A stretch of 64,000 nt of DNA from Saposhnikovia divaricata. Its lineage: Eukaryota > Streptophyta > Magnoliopsida > Apiales > Apiaceae. Location: NCBI GenBank assembly GCA_036435485.1, contig CM071598.1, positions 204,889,148-204,953,147 of the forward strand, in the 5' to 3' direction. Under the pieces are notes generated by a model. The model had not been told where the DNA came from. It saw nothing but the letters and a program-made list of their open reading frames with translations, and did not search any database. Shown piece after piece: positions 11,226 through 22,219 of the stretch. Position numbers and translations under genes: made by a program. Position 1 is the first letter of the stretch. Each line of letters opens with the position of its first letter.

Positions 11226-11577
11226 GAGCATTTCGAGGATGCTATACTAGTTGATTTTTAAAATTAATATTATAAAAATATTTTTAATAAGATATTATTT
11301 TGATTAATGTATCAAATTTCATCGATACTCTTTATATTAGCTCTTCATTTATAATTTATTCTTAAATAAATTTCAATATAATCAAATGTTGTACAAGAAC
11401 TGGTGAACATAAATATTTTACTATTAAAATGAGTTAAGAGCTACTAGTGAACTTTAAAACTGAGGAGAGAAAAGAGGCTTTTCGTATTTTGAAGAAAGTC
11501 TCTTGGAATAATATTTTTTATTTTTTCTCCTTATTTTTTGAATTAAAAGCTAAAATAAAGAATGTCTTGGAGATGCG
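11226..11577. mobile_element. MITE with GAGCATYTC / GAGATGC ends
   Basis: The left end GAGCATTTCGAGGATGC and right end GTCTTGGAGATGCGG are imperfect inverted repeats of a type common in plant non-autonomous DNA transposons. The interior is AT-rich and non-coding. The superfamily is uncertain and no clear target duplication is seen. Confidence 0.5.
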
Positions 11578-11680
11578 GTAAAAACTAGTCACTATAACTA
11601 ATAGGACAGATGATAGATTTTAAGTTAATGATAATACTCTCACAAATTAACACTAATTAGGTCAAGCTACATAATACTTA

Positions 11681-12039
11681 GGCTCTATTTGGGATTGTTG
11701 TTAAAAATTACTGTTGAAAAAAGTGCTGTTAAAATAAGTTCTATTACGAATATCAGAAAACTGTTTGGTAATATTTTTGATATATGCATGTTTTGCATAT
11801 TTTTTTTTTAAAATAATGTTTTTGACGAGGTTTGATGTTGGTATCAGTAACTGCTTCCTGTAAAAGTTGAAAAGCAGCTTTTTTTCAAAAGCATTGGTGG
11901 ACATGCTTTCTCCAAAAATAGTTTTTCAGCCAAAAGCACTTTTCAGAAAAGATGTTTTTAAAGTTTACCAAACACCATTTTACCTGTTTTTCAGAAATAA
12001 GCTGCTGTTGCTGTCAGCAACAGCAATACCAAACGGGGC
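11681..12039. mobile_element. MITE, PIF/Harbinger (Tourist)-like
   Basis: Terminal inverted repeats GGCTCTATTTGGGATTGTTG and CAATACCAAACGGGGC are imperfect but clear. They are flanked by TTA on the left and TTG on the right, close to the 3-bp TTA/TAA duplication of this superfamily. Interior non-coding. Confidence 0.6.
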
Positions 12040-12145
12040 TTGAAAATATTTCAGCTAGCTCTTAAACTTAGGGAGGGCCTGTGTTAAACATAAATATTAG
12101 GTCCGAATTATTGAAACTTTTCGAAGTTAAGCTTGTTTTATGAGA

Positions 12146-12305
12146 AAAATGACCTTGAGGTTAATCTCAAGACACTTACTGAGGTTATGTTATTTTTCTA
12201 ATACAAAAGGTGAATGGCATTTTTGTAATAATATAATCTATCCTCCTGTATTTACAAAAATAACCTCAACTTGTAGTGTATTATGTCTTAATCTCAGGGT
12301 TATTA
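12146..12305. mobile_element. Short fold-back MITE
   Basis: The first and last ~50 bp are inverted copies of one another (left ACCTTGAGGTTAATCTCA..., right ...TCTTAATCTCAGGGTTATT), leaving a short centre. The folded length is most of the element. Superfamily not assigned. It lies about 100 bp outside the Tat element. Confidence 0.55.
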
Positions 12306-12402
12306 CTTTGGATGTCCTCAGTTATTTTATCTTTGTTAGTTTTATTGACAATCAAATATGTAGTAACTAATTCTGTCAAAAAAAAAACTGAAGCAACTAA
12401 TT

Positions 12403-12898
12403 TGATGTGGAATAAAAATGAGGGTTTGTATGTATTTAAAGCTAGGGTTCGTGAGCTTCGTGCTTTAATGGCTGTGTCTGCGTTCGAGACTGATTGGTAC
12501 TCACAGAGTGCCTACGTATCTCAAGGTCGAGAATCAAGCCAAAAACGTAGTTCTGTGAATGATGAGTTAGGCCCTTATATAGGATGCGGGAGACTTAGAA
12601 TTATGGTAGGATTCAGAGACTTGGTGGGCAAGCCACCTCCTTTGAGGAAGGTTCTAGACTCCTTCCTTGTAGGAATCAGTTTCCATGTTGAATTGGGTGC
12701 CTTGGAGGCTACTCCTAATGATATTGTTTCCTTGTTTGACTCTTATTGATGAGCTATTTATCACCCTTAATATTAATTACGAAATTAATATTTAATTAGG
12801 GTTTTGGGCCTCGTAAATGGGCCCCACGTTCGGACCATACTGGGTCTAATTAATTCCACATTAAATGTGTCTTTAGGGCTTAATTTTAGCCCATTTCA
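12403..12898 (-). repeat. 3' LTR of the Tat element
   Basis: Matches 36495-36965 along its length (for example GATGTGGAATAAAAATGAGG and CCACATTAAATGTGTCTTTA) with scattered substitutions and small indels. The divergence is visibly greater than in the chromovirus LTRs, so this insertion is older. Open frames inside (12276-12749) are LTR sequence, not genes. Confidence 0.9.
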
Positions 12899-12910
12899 TT
12901 TGCCCCCGCC
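12899..12910 (-). other. Polypurine tract of the Tat element
   Basis: On the - strand GGCGGGGGCAAA lies directly before the 3' LTR, the place where plus-strand synthesis is primed. Confidence 0.7.
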
Positions 12911-13061
12911 AACTTCTAGGAAAACTGATCAGGTTTTTCTTGAAGTTTTAACTGCCTTTCTGGAGACTTGGGTCAGGGTTTATCGTTTGTACACTGGTGT
13001 TTCATGAGTATCGTCTTTTGATGTAAAGCGTGAAGCGACCGACACATTTACGGCGATATTT

Positions 13062-13224
13062 TAAACGATGATAAACGACACTGAACGGTGCTAACTAGCC
13101 TTAAATGACGTTTAAACAATGCTAAACGACGTTAAATGGCATAAAACGGCGCTAAACGGCACTAAACGGTGCTTAACGACACTAAACGATGCTTAACGGC
13201 AATAAACGGTGCTTAATGGTGCTC
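13062..13224. repeat. Degenerate ~11-bp tandem array (TAAACGGYGCY)
   Basis: About 14 imperfect units built on TAAACGGTGCT/TAAACGACACT in a row. It lies between the Tat 3' LTR and the next insertion, i.e. in the element's 3' untranslated part. Arrays of this kind are known in Tat/Ogre elements. Confidence 0.8.
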
Positions 13225-13268
13225 GGCTTTAGCTGCTATTTTTCCAAATTTCGAACATCTAACGTAAC

Positions 13269-14745
13269 TGTTAACACAATATCACACAAGTATATGTGGT
13301 CACAAGTAATATAGATAAAATCGAGTTCGTTCCGCAGAGATCTGGTATAGGTTTTAATTCACTAGATGTACTTATGTAATAATGTATTATTTTTATTCAC
13401 TGCTAAGACAATTAACAAGATTGGGTCTAGATTAACTATAATTAACTAAGAAACAAATTAACAAAACTAAGAAATAACTACTTACGAGAATTGGAATCGA
13501 ATTACTTATGCAAGAGAAAACATGGGATCCTAACTTCATTAAATACTTTGCTTAGATCTGACGCCTTTAATCACTATACGCAATGGTTATGATATCTGAT
13601 CGGACAACACAAAACAAGTATAAGCTACCTCTCGGTATACTAACACCAAACTACTCATACATCCACAAAAGAGATAGAAGATAAATATACACCAATTATG
13701 TTTAGACCCTATATCTCTATAAGATTTGAAAACATAACGGTTTAAGCACAAGTTATCCATATTGATCACATAGAGCAGCATAATATCTCTATTTACGCTA
13801 CAAATCATGATGTTAAAACATCAACCTATCCTATGCTAGCATGGCAAGTTCTAAATCTCAAGATCCACTCTCATTTCGCAAGAGATTAACAATTCAATTT
13901 AGATGTTAGCTACGCATCTAAAAGCATTAAGAATAACCATACAAGGATATCAAAAATACATCACACACAGATCTTTAAAGCATCAAAATACTAAAGCTCC
14001 ATAAATAAATCCGTTAGAATCCCATGACAACAATTAGTTCGTAATTGAACCTCTCGTCATCATGGGATCAAGTGAAACCATGATAATGAAATAAGATATG
14101 AATTCTATGTTATAATATGCTAACTAATGATACAAATTACAATGGTAGGATGTGTTTATATAGGCTCTAGAAGTCTTGCCCAGCAAGAAATTCCCCAAAA
14201 TAGAGTTAAAATATAATTTCTGCAGTATACGTTTCCTAAACTGATTCTGTTTTGAAGAAAAATTCGTAGCTGACTTTTCTTCAGTATTTCTGGGCTGTTC
14301 CAGTTGTAATTGGACCTCTGAACCACTTTAGAATGAAAGAGAATTCCGTTATCTTCGCGTGGACAGTAAGATCGTCCAAAACGGACTTGTAGAACTCAAG
14401 ATATGGCCAAAACAAAAATCCGAAATCTGACAGAATTTCTCCGCGCTGGCTGCGCCCTTGCTACTGTTCATGGCACTGGCTGCGCCCGTGGCTTATGCCA
14501 GAAGCTGATTTTTACTGATTTTCTTCGTTTTAGCTCCTTTTTCCTTCGTTCCTTTTGCAAATTGTCATTTTTCACTTCTAGAACTCAATTCCACCATAAA
14601 ATATGCAATTTATATCATCCAACCCCAAGATAATAACCCTGCACAAACTCACTAAAACGAATCAAAAACACGACATACTTGAGGCCAAGTCAATCAATTT
14701 AAGCCGAAACGAAGCATTCCAAGTGGATATAAAATCCACTTATCA
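13269..14745 (-). repeat. 3' LTR of the first Athila-like element
   Basis: Near-identical over its full length to 18613-20109. The right copy differs by scattered substitutions and extra repeat bases near 19830 (GCGCTGGCTGCGCC-type segment). Begins TGTTAACACAATATCAC and ends CCACTTATCA. Small open frames such as 13587-13808 and 14403-14633 recur in both LTRs and are not genes. Confidence 0.93.
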
Positions 14746-16615
14746 CACCCCCAAAATTAAACTGATGCTTGTCCTCAAGCATAAACAACTAGACACTAAC
14801 TAATTAGTACCACTTTCGTAGGTGATCACGGTTGCATTTGGCATATGCAACCAGCCTTTTAAACCCCTAGGCAGCCCTAGTGGACGAGTAAGGTCTCGTG
14901 AGGGCCTATAGCGAATGTACCCACAAAATCCAATGCAATGCAATGCATGAATGCAACTAATATGAAAATGCATATGATTTACTACTAATACATCACCACA
15001 CCTTCAAATCCTCTCATGTCATTTCAACTTAAGAATCAAAGTAATAATGCGATGTCTTGGTGTCGAAAGTGCAAGTATTCACATAGTCTACTCAATGAAC
15101 ATGCATAAGTTCTCAAAAGTCCATGTCAAGTGTAAGAATAAGTTAGTAACCACGCTAAGCCTACAAGAGTACATCTTTGAGACAAAACTCGGGATCTCAT
15201 ACGCAAAAACAAGTACACACTCACAATCCACTCACAAAAGAATATTCACTCAAGAACAAGGGTAAGTGCATCACTCAATTCCAACAAAATCATAAGCATG
15301 CTTGACATTTTGTATCAATCTAACTCTTAACACAACATACATCAATGACGATAATCAAAAGGTCTTTAATTGGGTTGTAACGGGACTAGGGACAAGGTAT
15401 GTCAAATAAGCCAAATCAGGTGAAGTGTCAAAAGCTAGTAGGAACTATAATGAATCATACACAACACCCTATTTCCCCCACATAATTTATTATTTTTCTT
15501 CCAACAAAAACACTCGACTAGTCGACTAAAGTAGGATCACAACAAACACAAATGTGCTCTCATAATATTTTTTTTCCTTTTTTTTCTTCTTTTTTCTTTT
15601 TCCGAGAGCTAAATAAAGCAATAATATAAACAATAACAATGATCCCACAATTTTATTACACATGCCGACTATCAAGTAAACAACCAAACCCAATGTTCAA
15701 AATTTCCCCCAAAATTATGACCAACAATAAACCCCTCCTTACACACCTTATTACTCCCTTAAGCACTCTACTAGCCCTTGACAATGTGGGTTCAAATTAT
15801 TGTAAGGCCAATACAAGAAAAAGGTCTAGGCAAGTAATGTGGTATGTCACCGAAAAAATAGGATTAAGCTCAATGGGTTAACTAATTGATCATGTAAATA
15901 TGGTGTGGTAATATGGGAAAATATGCGGTTATTCCTAAATGCCTTTATCATTTTAATCGTCAAATAATGTCATGCATTTCAAGAAAGACCTCAAACAACT
16001 GCTAGCAATGCAAACAATCCGTGGACACTCAAGCAAACGAATAAATTGCAACAAATATGCAATAAGGCTCAAAAGCTCACTCGGTGCAGGAAAAAACATA
16101 CTCAATCCCAAGCAAAAATCTCTCTAATGCACCTACTTGTATTCAAAGCATGCAAACTAAATCAACTTGCACATCATGTCCTTCTAATTACTCACAACAT
16201 TCAATAAGTCTACTAGCTTCAACTTAGTAGTGTATGTGTGTGCACAAGAACAAAGCATATCACTTCTCAATCAAAAGCGTCAACAACACAAAATTCCTAT
16301 CCAGCATGGGTGCAAATGCAAACTACTATAGACTCACATGATAATAACACGAACAAAACATGCATGAATTACAACTAAAATGCAAAGCATGATATCCTAC
16401 ATGACACATAACTACTATAAACAACTACATATCTACTACTCATCCCTCGAACCACCCCCAAACTTGAAATATTCAATGTCCGCATTGAATGAAAGTAAAT
16501 AGGAGGGATAGTAGGAAACATACTTAATCATCGAAACACATGGGTTGCCTCCCACGAAGCGCTTTTGTTTAAAGTCTTTAGCTAGACATGGCAATGGATT
16601 TTCTATTGAAAATTT
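14746..16615. other. Non-coding 3' interior of the first Athila-like element
   Basis: Begins with the polypurine tract (TTTGGGGGTG on the -, at 14746-14755). Then comes a leader-like AT-rich segment with T-rich runs near 15568-15602. The corresponding zone of the second element (24727-26124) has the same opening and a T-rich run in the same relative place. No gene seen. Confidence 0.7.
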
Positions 16616-17443
16616 CTACACCGTATCTCTATATGGCCATTTAACTATCTTTTTCGGGGCTATATCCTTGACGACAAGTTTCCACCTTCTTTGCTCCTCA
16701 AAAGTGTTCGTAACATTATTCTCTTCACTACCTGACAAGTTAGCAACAATAATAATAGGCAAAGTAGATGATTGACCCAAATATACATACCTTAGCTGAT
16801 CTGATGGTTTAAACTCGAGTCTGGAAGTTTCTTCAACATGATGATTTTCATTATTAACCACCAAAGACTGAGCAAGAGTGGGAATAGACGGATTAGGAAC
16901 GAAAGTGGGTAGTTCACCAACAGAAGTCTTCACAACTGACTTAGGATCAAAAGAACTCTCCTCAAGTTGGATTTCATGCTTAGAACAAATGACCTTCAAT
17001 TCCTCTAACATCTCATCAGAAGTAAAATTCCTATACAACTCATGAAGATTCTCATTACCCTCAATCAAAACATCTTCCTCAAGAAAAGACTCAATTGCAC
17101 TATCCTCAAGATTTGACCATGAAACCACCTCATCAACCAGCACCTTAGAATCCCAGAGATCAGCCAAGCCTAGTGACTCACATTCTTCCTCCTCATCACT
17201 ATCCACCACAGATTCTGAAAAAACAGAATTTTCCTCTTTTTCTGTAGGATCCTGATCATGAATTCCTTCTTCCTCCTCAATTGCTGAATTCTGATCGTTC
17301 GTGACTTTTCCAGATCTGAGTGTTATGGCATTAACCTGCTCCATGCCATCTTGTTTTCCTGGATTTACCTCTGTGGTACTAGGAAGAACTCCCTGCGGTC
17401 CGTTGAGAAAGGCACTTACAATTTGCCCAATCTGATTCTCCAA
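16616..17443 (-). pseudogene. Athila-like gag C-terminus fused to a pre-RT pol remnant
   Basis: 275 codons. The start (LENQIGQI..., ITLRSGK) is the C-terminal end of Athila-type gag, shared with the second element. An acidic stretch with DSDEEEECESLG follows. The end (EFKPSDQLRYVYLGQSSTLP) matches the region just N-terminal to reverse transcriptase in Athila polyproteins, after which homology ends abruptly. The RT core is absent, so a large internal deletion joined this point to the 3' untranslated region. Confidence 0.75.
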
Positions 17444-17490
17444 TGTCTTGAGAGATACCGCCTAACTTTTAATCATCAACCTCAATTCAT

Positions 17491-17730
17491 CTAATTCAGA
17501 TTTTTCATTCGAAGATTGACCATCATCCCCATGAAACTGTTGCTGCTGAAAATCTTGATTGTTGCTCCAGCCGAAATTGGAATGATAGGTGGCTGGAGCT
17601 GGTTGCGAAGGTTGCTCACAAACTGTGCCGATTCAGAAGATATGGCACATTGACTCGTCTTATGTGCACCCTCACATAGCTCACCACCACTGGCAACTTG
17701 AGGCACCCCATGCTTTGACATAAAATCCAA
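17491..17730 (-). pseudogene. Athila-like gag zinc-knuckle segment
   Basis: Contains ELCEGAHKTSQCAISSES, the gag zinc-knuckle region. The second element has CELCAGAHETNQC at this place (C-X2-C-X3-H-X4-C); here the first Cys is Gly. The frame differs from those on both sides, and a poly-A/T run near 17730-17745 is the likely slip site. Confidence 0.7.
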
Positions 17731-17893
17731 TTTTTTTTTTAAGTGCCTCTAGCTGAGCTGCTAGAGCTGTGACTGTATTAACTTCCAGAATTCCTGCTAA
17801 TTTGCCTTGTGATAATCTCTGAGTTGGATTCTGGTATTCATTCGCAGCCATCATCTTAATTAGCTCATAAGCTTCCGCATAGCTCTTAGCCCA

Positions 17894-18478
17894 TTAAGCT
17901 CTACCTGATGCTGCATCTAGCATGGGTCTTGACTGTGCACCCAAGCCATTATAAAAGCAGTTAATCACCATCCAATCAGGCATCCCATGATGTGGACACT
18001 TCCTTAGCATCTCCTTATATTGCTCCCAAGCCTCGCACAAAGATTCTTCAGACTGCCGTGTAAATTGAGTAATAGCGTTCCTGATTGCTGCGGTCTTTGC
18101 CATGGGAAAAAATTTAGTGAGAAATCTCTGAGCAAGATCCTCCCATGTCAAAATAGAACCTGCTAGTAGAGAGTGCAACGAGCCCTTAGCTTTATCCCTC
18201 AAAGAGAATGGGAAAAGTCTCAATTTGATAGCATCTTCCGATACCCCGTTTATCTTGAAAGTGTCGCAGATCTCAATGAAATTCCGAATGTGCATGTTAG
18301 GATCTTCAATCGGAGCACCCCCAAACTGAACCGAATTCTGCACCATCTGAATTATGCTAGGATTGATTTCGAAAGTATCAGCTGCAATAGCTGGCCTGAC
18401 AATGCTAAATTGGACGTCATTGATCTTTGGTTGAGAATAATACATCAATGCTTTCGCTGCTGCTGCTGGTTCTCCCAT
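17894..18478 (-). pseudogene. Athila-like gag N-terminal domain
   Basis: Start placed at MGEPAAA, which the second element shares, although the frame is open for five more codons upstream. The gag domain shows DTFKINGVSEDAIKLRLFPF, SLRDKAKGSLHSL and EAWEQYKEMLRKCPHHG, typical of Athila gag. It ends at an in-frame TAA where related sequences continue with WAKSYA, which is readable just beyond the stop. The protein would form the particle core. Confidence 0.85.
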
Positions 18479-18588
18479 TGCTACCTGAAACACATAGAAC
18501 TAAACAACTATGTAAGAAACAATCCAAGTCAATGAACTCTAACGACCATTGATGACAAGCACATAAACTAAAAATAAAACACCGATGA

Positions 18589-18606
18589 TCCCTGATAGCG
18601 GCGCCA
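18589..18606 (-). other. Primer binding site, tRNA-Asp type
   Basis: On the - strand TGGCGCCGCTATCAGGGA, six bases inside the 5' LTR. It resembles the Athila site TGGCGCCGTTGCCGGGGA with several changes. Confidence 0.8.
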
Positions 18607-18612
18607 AAAACT

Positions 18613-20109
18613 TGTTAACACAATATCACGCAAGTATACGTGGTCACAAGTAATATAGATAAAATCGAGTTCGTTCCGCAGAGATCTAGTATAGGTTTTA
18701 ATTTAGTAGATGTACTTATGCAACAATGTATGGTTTTTATTCACTGCTAAGACAATTAACAAGATTGGGTTTAGATTAACTATAATTAACTAAGAAACAA
18801 ATTAACAAAACTAAGAATTAACTACTTACGAAAATTGGAATCGAATTACTTATGCAAGAGAAAACATGGGATCCTAACTTCATTAAATACTTTGCTTAGA
18901 TCTGACGCCTTTAATCACTATACGCAATGGTTATGATATCTGATCGGACAACACAAAACAAGTATAAGCTACCTCTCGGTATACTAACACCAAACTATTC
19001 ATACATCCACAAAAGAGATAGAAGATAAATATACACCAATTATGTTTAGACCCTATATCTCTATAAGATTTGAAAACATAACGGTTTAAGCACAAGTTAT
19101 CCATATTGATCACATAGAGCAGCATAATATCTCTATTTACGCTACAAATCATGATGTTAAAACATCAACCTATCCTATGCTAGCATGGCAAGTTCTAAAT
19201 CTCAAGATCCACTCTCATTTCGCAAGAGATTAACAATTCAATTTAGATGTTAGCTACGCATCTAAAAGCATTAAGAATAACCATACAAGGATATCAAAAA
19301 TACATCACACACAGATCTTTAAAGCATCAAAATACTAAAGCTCCATAAATAAATCCGTTAGAATCCCATGACAACAATTAGTTCGTAATTGAACATCTCG
19401 TCATCATGGGATCAAGTGAAACCATGATAATGAAACAAGATATGAATTCTATTTATAATATGCTAACTAATGATACAAATTACAATGGTAGGGTGTGTTT
19501 ATATAGGCTCTAGAAGTCTTGCCCAGCAAGAAATTCCCCAAAATAGAGTTAAAATATAATTTCTGCAGTATACGTTTCCTAAACTGATTCTGTTTTGAAG
19601 AAAAATTCGTAGCTGACTTTTCTTCAATATTTCTGGGCCGTTCCAGTTGTAATTGGACCTCTGAACCACTTTAGAATGAAAGAGAATTCCGTTATCTTTG
19701 CGTGGACAGTAAGATCGTCCAAAACGGACTTGTAGAACTCAAGATATGGCCAAAACAAAAATCCGAAATCTGGCAGAATTTCTCCGCGCTGGCTACGCCC
19801 TTGCTACTGTTCATCGCGCTGGCTGCGCCCGTGGTAGCGCTGGCTGTGCTCGTGGCTTATGCCAAAAGCTGATTTTTGCTGATTTTCTTCGTTTCAACTC
19901 CTTTTTCCTTCGTTCCTTTTGCAAATTGTCATTTTTCACTTCTAGAACTCAATTCCACCATAAAATATGCAATTTATATCATCCAACCCCAAGATAATAA
20001 TCCTGCACAAACTCACTAAAACGAATCAAAAACACGACATACTTGAGTCCAAGTCAATCAATTTAAGCCGAAATGAAGCGTTCCAAGTGGATATAAAATC
20101 CACTTATCA
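18613..20109 (-). repeat. 5' LTR of the first Athila-like element
   Basis: Partner of 13269-14745. Begins TGTTAACACAATATCACGC and ends CCACTTATCA, followed by the target duplication GTAAC. Confidence 0.93.
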
Positions 20110-20124
20110 GTAACGTTTAAAGAT

Positions 20125-20200
20125 CGTTGAAGATGTTCGAGGGTCGTTGAACATGTAAGAATATTGTCGGAGATGTTCGAAGGTCGTCGAAGATGTCGGG
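20125..20200. repeat. Short direct repeats around GAAGATGTTCGAGGGTCGTTGAA
   Basis: Three imperfect copies of a ~30-bp unit containing GATGTTCGA(A/G)GGTCGT(T/C)GAA. They belong to the Tat interior that resumes after the nested element. Confidence 0.6.
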
Positions 20201-20208
20201 ATCACCCC

Positions 20209-20470
20209 CGGCCAACTAACTGCCATGAGGTCGGCCGAAGCCTCCCCTGACAGTAGGTCGGCTGCCATGAGGTCGGCCAAGCCTCCCTCTGGCGCCTACT
20301 CGGCTGCCAAGAGGTCGGTCGAGCCTTCCTCTGGCGCCTAGTCGGCTACCAGGAGGTCGGCCAAGCCTTCCTCTGGCGCCTGCTCGGCTACCAGGAGGTC
20401 GGCTGAGCCTTCCTCCGATGCCTGGTCGGCTGCCAGGAGGTTGGCTGGCCTTCCTCTGGTGCCTTGCCTC
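20209..20470. repeat. GC-rich ~57-bp tandem repeat array
   Basis: About 4-5 units built on TCGGCTNCCAGGAGGTCGGCC...GCCTTCCTCTGGCGCC. The base composition is far richer in GC than its surroundings. The unit length is a multiple of three, so a - strand frame through it encodes a 19-residue repeat. Confidence 0.85.
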
Positions 20471-20553
20471 GCCTCCTTCAGTTTCGTTGCGATGCTTGTA
20501 TCGTTTTCGCGATGTTTATATCTCCTTTTTAACCTTTGTATCTCCTCCTTCAA
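20338..20553 (-). other. ORF reading through the tandem array (doubtful gene)
   Basis: 71 codons. A basic, helical N-terminus (KEEIQRLKRRYKHREN) is followed by two to three copies of a 19-residue unit containing ADLLVAEQAPEEGL. It is in the same sense as gag-pol. The unit length keeps the frame open, which may be chance. No known domain, and a stop lies inside the array after 20338. Confidence 0.25.
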
Positions 20554-20846
20554 TACTTAAGGATAACTAATCTTTTAATTAGCATCCCTAACCTCGTTCA
20601 TAACTAAACTCGTGATTTAGCTTCCTTAAGCGTAATTATCCTTTAAAGCTCAGTTAAGTGCTCTGGTGTAATCAGATGCTCCATATTCGTTTAAATCGCT
20701 CTTTTCTTTTGCAAAATCGTATAAGTTGTTACGATTCTTTTCACCTATAACAGATGAATTTCCTCTTTTATGTTTATAAACGATAGATGACCTGCAAACG
20801 CGAACCATGCTGCATTTCAACCTGGTATAGTAGGTCATCCCTTTTC

Positions 20847-20854
20847 TATAAAAG
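20847..20854 (+). promoter_or_regulatory. Probable TATA box of the antisense ORF
   Basis: TATAAAAG on +, about 100 bp before the ATG at 20956. It is followed by a pyrimidine-rich leader (CTTCTCTTCTTCTCATTTTT) of the kind seen in plant 5' UTRs. The orientation opposes the Tat gag-pol. Confidence 0.55.
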
Positions 20855-20955
20855 AGTGGGAGAAGCCTTCATTTTACTTCACTTCTCTTCTTCTCATTTT
20901 TTCCTCTCAAGCTCTCAAGTTATCAAGGTTTCAGGTTGAAGTTCAAGCTTCAAGC

Positions 20956-22185
20956 ATGTCAGACAGCAACCGCACACCTGTTCCTCTAGTTTCCATGGCC
21001 AAGGCGATGGCCAAGAGAAGCAAGGCAAGATCTCTCAGAGGTATGGCTAGATTGAGACCTCCTTCGTATATTGATCGTCACTTTCATTCTCTTTTAGACT
21101 TGTTAAGTACTATAGGGGAAGCATTCCCTAACAGCTCAGAGCTAGATTCATATCATTGTCCATGTAAATAGAATAAGCTTCAAGTTGAGCAAATTGCCAA
21201 CACATACAGTTTTCCAGACGTGATCAAGGTTTGCTCTCCGGGTTTGGCCGACAGAACCTGTAACTAGCACCCGGAGAGGCTGTGTGCCACCAAAGGTGCT
21301 CTTGAAGCGGGTTTGAGGTTTCCCGTTGACCCGTTCATCATCAGGCTACTAGTAGAACTCCAGGTTCACCCTTGCCAACTGTATCCGAATTCCTGGCGAT
21401 TTGTCAAGCTCTTTATAATAAGGTGCCGGGACTTGGGCATTCCCTTGCGCACCACGATGTTCCGGGGCATATTTACAGTGAAGAACTCTGCTGATACCAA
21501 GAAGGGGTGGATCAACATACAACATAGAACCAACCTTCCTCACATAGTGAACACCCTCTCCATCCCGGATTCCCACCATTTTTGGCCACGAGAGTTTGTA
21601 GTTCCCAGGTGGAAAGGGGGTGACTGGGGTCAGTTCTTCGTGCCAAAATTTGGTGATGTGAAGGATAGTTCATACTTCGTGTGTGATCTTAATGAAGAAG
21701 AACTCCTAAATCGAGATAGACTACTAGCGGACGATGGTCGCACCCACTATAAAACTTTCTTGAACGAGAGAAAGCTTGTTGAAGCTGGCCTCAGCTTTCT
21801 TTCATTCGAGGGTAATTTATCTTTGATGTGCCTTATGAACTTCATTTGTTCTTATTTCGATATCTTTTTTGTTTCTACATTTCAGCTACTGAAGAGTTGG
21901 ACAACCGTCCTGAAAATCAGCCGATCACCACCAAAAGCATGTTGAAAAAGGCTGAGGCTTTGGCAAACCCTGCTGCTCTCAGAAGAGGTCCCGGAATGCT
22001 GACGGAGGTATAAGATCCCCTTTTACCCCACATTGGGGCATCTGCGAGCAAGACTCTATCTTGGGGTGCCCTACTCTGGCCCTGGATTGGTCTCAATGCC
22101 CATCACTCCTACTGACCTAGCAATGGTGTGCGCTGGGGACAAGATTGAAGAGTCCGAACGCCTTGGAGCTCAGGCTTTGTATCAG
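20956..22185 (+). pseudogene. Antisense additional ORF of the Tat element, Transposase_28-like, interrupted
   Basis: Starts at ATG 20956, about 100 bp after a TATA box. One frame runs from 20956 to 21811, broken only by TAG at 21169-21171 and a second TAG near 21265. The core, with RFPVDPFIIRLLVELQVHPCQ, CRDLGIPL and a tryptophan-rich stretch, resembles the plant 'putative gypsy type transposon' family (Pfam Transposase_28). The frame then meets a GT-AG intron (21812-21885) and continues with EELDNRPENQP. A further open segment with YPTLGHLRARLYLG ends at a consensus donor CAG|GTATGA (22186), but a stop near 22012 implies a one-base shift or another intron. Additional antisense ORFs are known in Tat elements; their function is not. 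The next exons were cut off by the element that follows. Confidence 0.65.
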
Positions 22186-22219
22186 GTATGACACTCATGC
22201 TTTACTAATTTGGCGTTAT

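Larger units (their letters stand above)
13269..20109 (-). mobile_element. Athila-like non-autonomous LTR element nested in the Tat element
   Basis: LTRs of 1477 and 1497 bp (13269-14745, 18613-20109), TG...CA ends, target duplication GTAAC at 13264-13268 and 20110-20114. A tRNA-Asp-type primer site adjoins the right LTR and a polypurine tract the left one, so the orientation is -. The 3.9-kb interior carries gag and a short piece from the region before RT. Reverse transcriptase, RNase H and integrase are absent, so movement would need proteins from another element. Confidence 0.92.

Noticed and set aside
12276..12749. 157-codon ORF repeated as 134 codons at 36437-36841
   Set aside because: Both lie mostly in the Tat LTR; the shared frame follows from LTR identity.
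13587..13808. 73-codon ORF repeated at 18931-19152
   Set aside because: It lies in both LTRs of the first Athila-like element and has no domain.
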